Made by a program: the position numbers and the translations under genes | Notes under the pieces: model-generated | What the model was told of the DNA's origin: nothing | The model's database searches: none | The model's input: only the letters and a program-made list of their open reading frames with translations | Shown here: one piece after another, positions 6,510-7,334 of the stretch | How positions within the stretch are numbered: the first letter of the stretch is position 1 | How the letters are laid out: every line of letters starts with the position of its first letter | Assembly (NCBI GenBank): GCA_030668425.1 | Contig: DAOUTY010000084.1 | Location: 1 to 7,334, forward strand | Direction: 5' to 3' | Length of the DNA: 7,334 nt | From: Chloroflexota bacterium | GTDB taxonomy: Bacteria > Chloroflexota > Dehalococcoidia > SZUA-161

Positions 6510-6845
6510 ATGAAATTCGATGAAAAAGGTCTACTCCCGGCCATAGCCCAGGACGCAGAAACAGGCGAAGTACTGATGCTGGCTTACATGAACCAGGAGG
6601 CCCTGGAAAAGACCCTATCTACAGGACAAGCATGGTTCTACAGCCGGAGTCGGCAGGAGCTGTGGCACAAAGGTGCAACCTCGGGCAACTACCTGAACGT
6701 GAAGAAGGTGCTCGTCGACTGCGATGAGGATACTGTCTTGCTACTGGTAGACGCCGCCGGCCCCGCCTGCCATACCGGTAATAGAACCTGTTTCTTCCGC
6801 AGGCTCGGGGACGGGCTCCGCATCGTCAGCGATGACCAGCTTTAA
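6510..6845 (+). CDS. hisI: Phosphoribosyl-AMP cyclohydrolase, monofunctional
   Basis: HisI opens the adenine ring of phosphoribosyl-AMP to give ProFAR (third histidine step), the substrate of the HisA encoded just upstream. The 111-residue protein contains only the cyclohydrolase domain; the HisE pyrophosphohydrolase domain found fused in enterobacteria is absent. Motifs: GEVLMLAYMNQEAL (19-32), FYSRSRQELWHKGATSGN (43-60), the metal motif DCDED (70-74, where D70, D72 and D74 match the Mg ligands and C71 a Zn ligand), and GPACHTGNRTCFF (84-96) with the other two Zn cysteines C87 and C94. An SD, AAAAGGA at 6494-6500, lies 9 nt before ATG. The last 35 codons (from residue 78 through the stop) overlap the convergent minus-strand gene in exact antisense register, so its zinc-site codons are also coding on the other strand. 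Confidence 0.96.
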   Translation: MKFDEKGLLPAIAQDAETGEVLMLAYMNQEALEKTLSTGQAWFYSRSRQELWHKGATSGNYLNVKKVLVDCDEDTVLLLVDAAGPACHTGNRTCFFRRLGDGLRIVSDDQL

Positions 6846-7334
6846 CGCTGAGATAGCGACCTCGATCTGGCTATCGTCCGGCTCCCGGGTAGTCAGCGAC
6901 TGAAGGGCGAGGCCAGGGATGAGGGCAACACGCACCAGCCTGTTCTTGACGTGATCGGCAGTAAACCTTATCATCTCGTAGCTAACCGCGCCGATCAGAG
7001 GGAGAATGGCGAGCCGCTCCAGGAAGCGTATCCACATAGGGGGCCGCCCCAGGAAGGCATGAGCTGCGATGGCGATTACCAGCACAATGAGAATAAAGCT
7101 TGTCCCGCAGCGGGTATGGGCGGTCCTATACGGACGAACTCTATCCACCTCCAACTCTTCCCCGGCTTCATAGGCATTAATTGTCTTGTGCTCTGCTCCA
7201 TGGTAGGCCCACACCCGGCGAATATCAGGCATCAGGTTCATTGCCTTGAGGTAAATGAGGAAGACAACGAGGCGAATAACGCCGTCAGCCACATTACTCA
7301 CCGTAGAGGAAATATAGGGATCGATAAAATGGAC
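6741..7334 (-). CDS. DUF1385 / YqhQ-family membrane protein, C-terminal part (5' end outside window)
   Basis: The frame is open to the right edge, so the start lies outside; 197 residues are visible. YqhQ-type proteins are about 300 residues and have been called predicted metal-dependent enzymes, but their biochemical function is unknown to me. The signature YHGAEHKTINAYEAG lies at visible residues 44-58, followed by YRTAHTRCGTSF (69-80). Hydrophobic segments at about 17-33, 79-96 and 106-120 suggest an inner-membrane protein. The usual conserved end, PGLALQSLTTREPDDSQIEVAISAL, is at 140-164. After it comes a Pro/Glu then Gly-rich tail (about 169-197) that appears to be outside the domain and is encoded opposite hisI. 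GTG at 7299-7301 is in frame but internal: codons upstream (VHFIDPYISST) remain open and the family's N-terminal half is missing. Convergent with hisI. Confidence 0.88.
   Translation of the reverse strand, partial: VHFIDPYISSTVSNVADGVIRLVVFLIYLKAMNLMPDIRRVWAYHGAEHKTINAYEAGEELEVDRVRPYRTAHTRCGTSFILIVLVIAIAAHAFLGRPPMWIRFLERLAILPLIGAVSYEMIRFTADHVKNRLVRVALIPGLALQSLTTREPDDSQIEVAISALKLVIADDAEPVPEPAEETGSITGMAGGAGGVYQ

Noticed and set aside
7299..7301. GTG on the minus strand as the true start of the DUF1385 gene
   Set aside because: The frame stays open to the window edge and the N-terminal half of the family is missing, so the real start is outside the window.

Overview
The window is a stretch of bacterial core chromosome holding translation and histidine-biosynthesis genes. 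I see no mobile element, CRISPR array, tRNA or rRNA gene. Base composition is moderately GC-rich and even throughout. The gene order thrS-infC-rpmI-rplT-pheS-pheT is widespread in bacteria. That order, the cysteine-rich PheS variant and a DUF1385/YqhQ-type membrane protein next door fit a Chloroflexota (Dehalococcoidia-like) genome, but this placement is a low-confidence guess made without any database search.

Layout. Positions 2-946 hold the 3' two-fifths or so of threonyl-tRNA synthetase. A good sigma-70-type promoter (TTGATT, 17 bp, extended TGtTATAAG) starts on the thrS stop codon and would drive infC, rpmI, rplT, pheS and pheT. These five are tightly packed: infC and rpmI overlap by 8 nt, rpmI and rplT are 56 nt apart, rplT and pheS overlap by 11 nt, and pheS and pheT are 2 nt apart. 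After a 129-nt gap with a second extended -10 element come hisA and hisI, steps 4 and 3 of histidine synthesis. At the right edge a minus-strand gene of the DUF1385/YqhQ family runs in from outside the window and converges on hisI.

How the genes work together. IF3, bL35, bL20, PheRS (alpha and beta subunits) and ThrRS all serve translation. Co-transcription of IF3 with bL35 and bL20 is a classic autoregulated arrangement in other bacteria. HisI opens the ring of phosphoribosyl-AMP and its product ProFAR is the substrate of HisA, so the pair encodes consecutive steps. The remaining his genes, including hisE and hisF, are not here.

The window looks mainly like ordinary housekeeping DNA rather than a new system. 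Two places deserve a second look. First, infC appears to start at an AUA codon (1002) with an ideal Shine-Dalgarno sequence, while the only conventional in-frame start (GTG 1032) lies in the stem of a GC-rich GNRA-loop hairpin. Second, hisI and the DUF1385 gene overlap tail to tail by 105 nt in exact antisense codon register, so the DUF1385 protein's Pro/Glu/Gly-rich tail is written on the back of the HisI zinc site.
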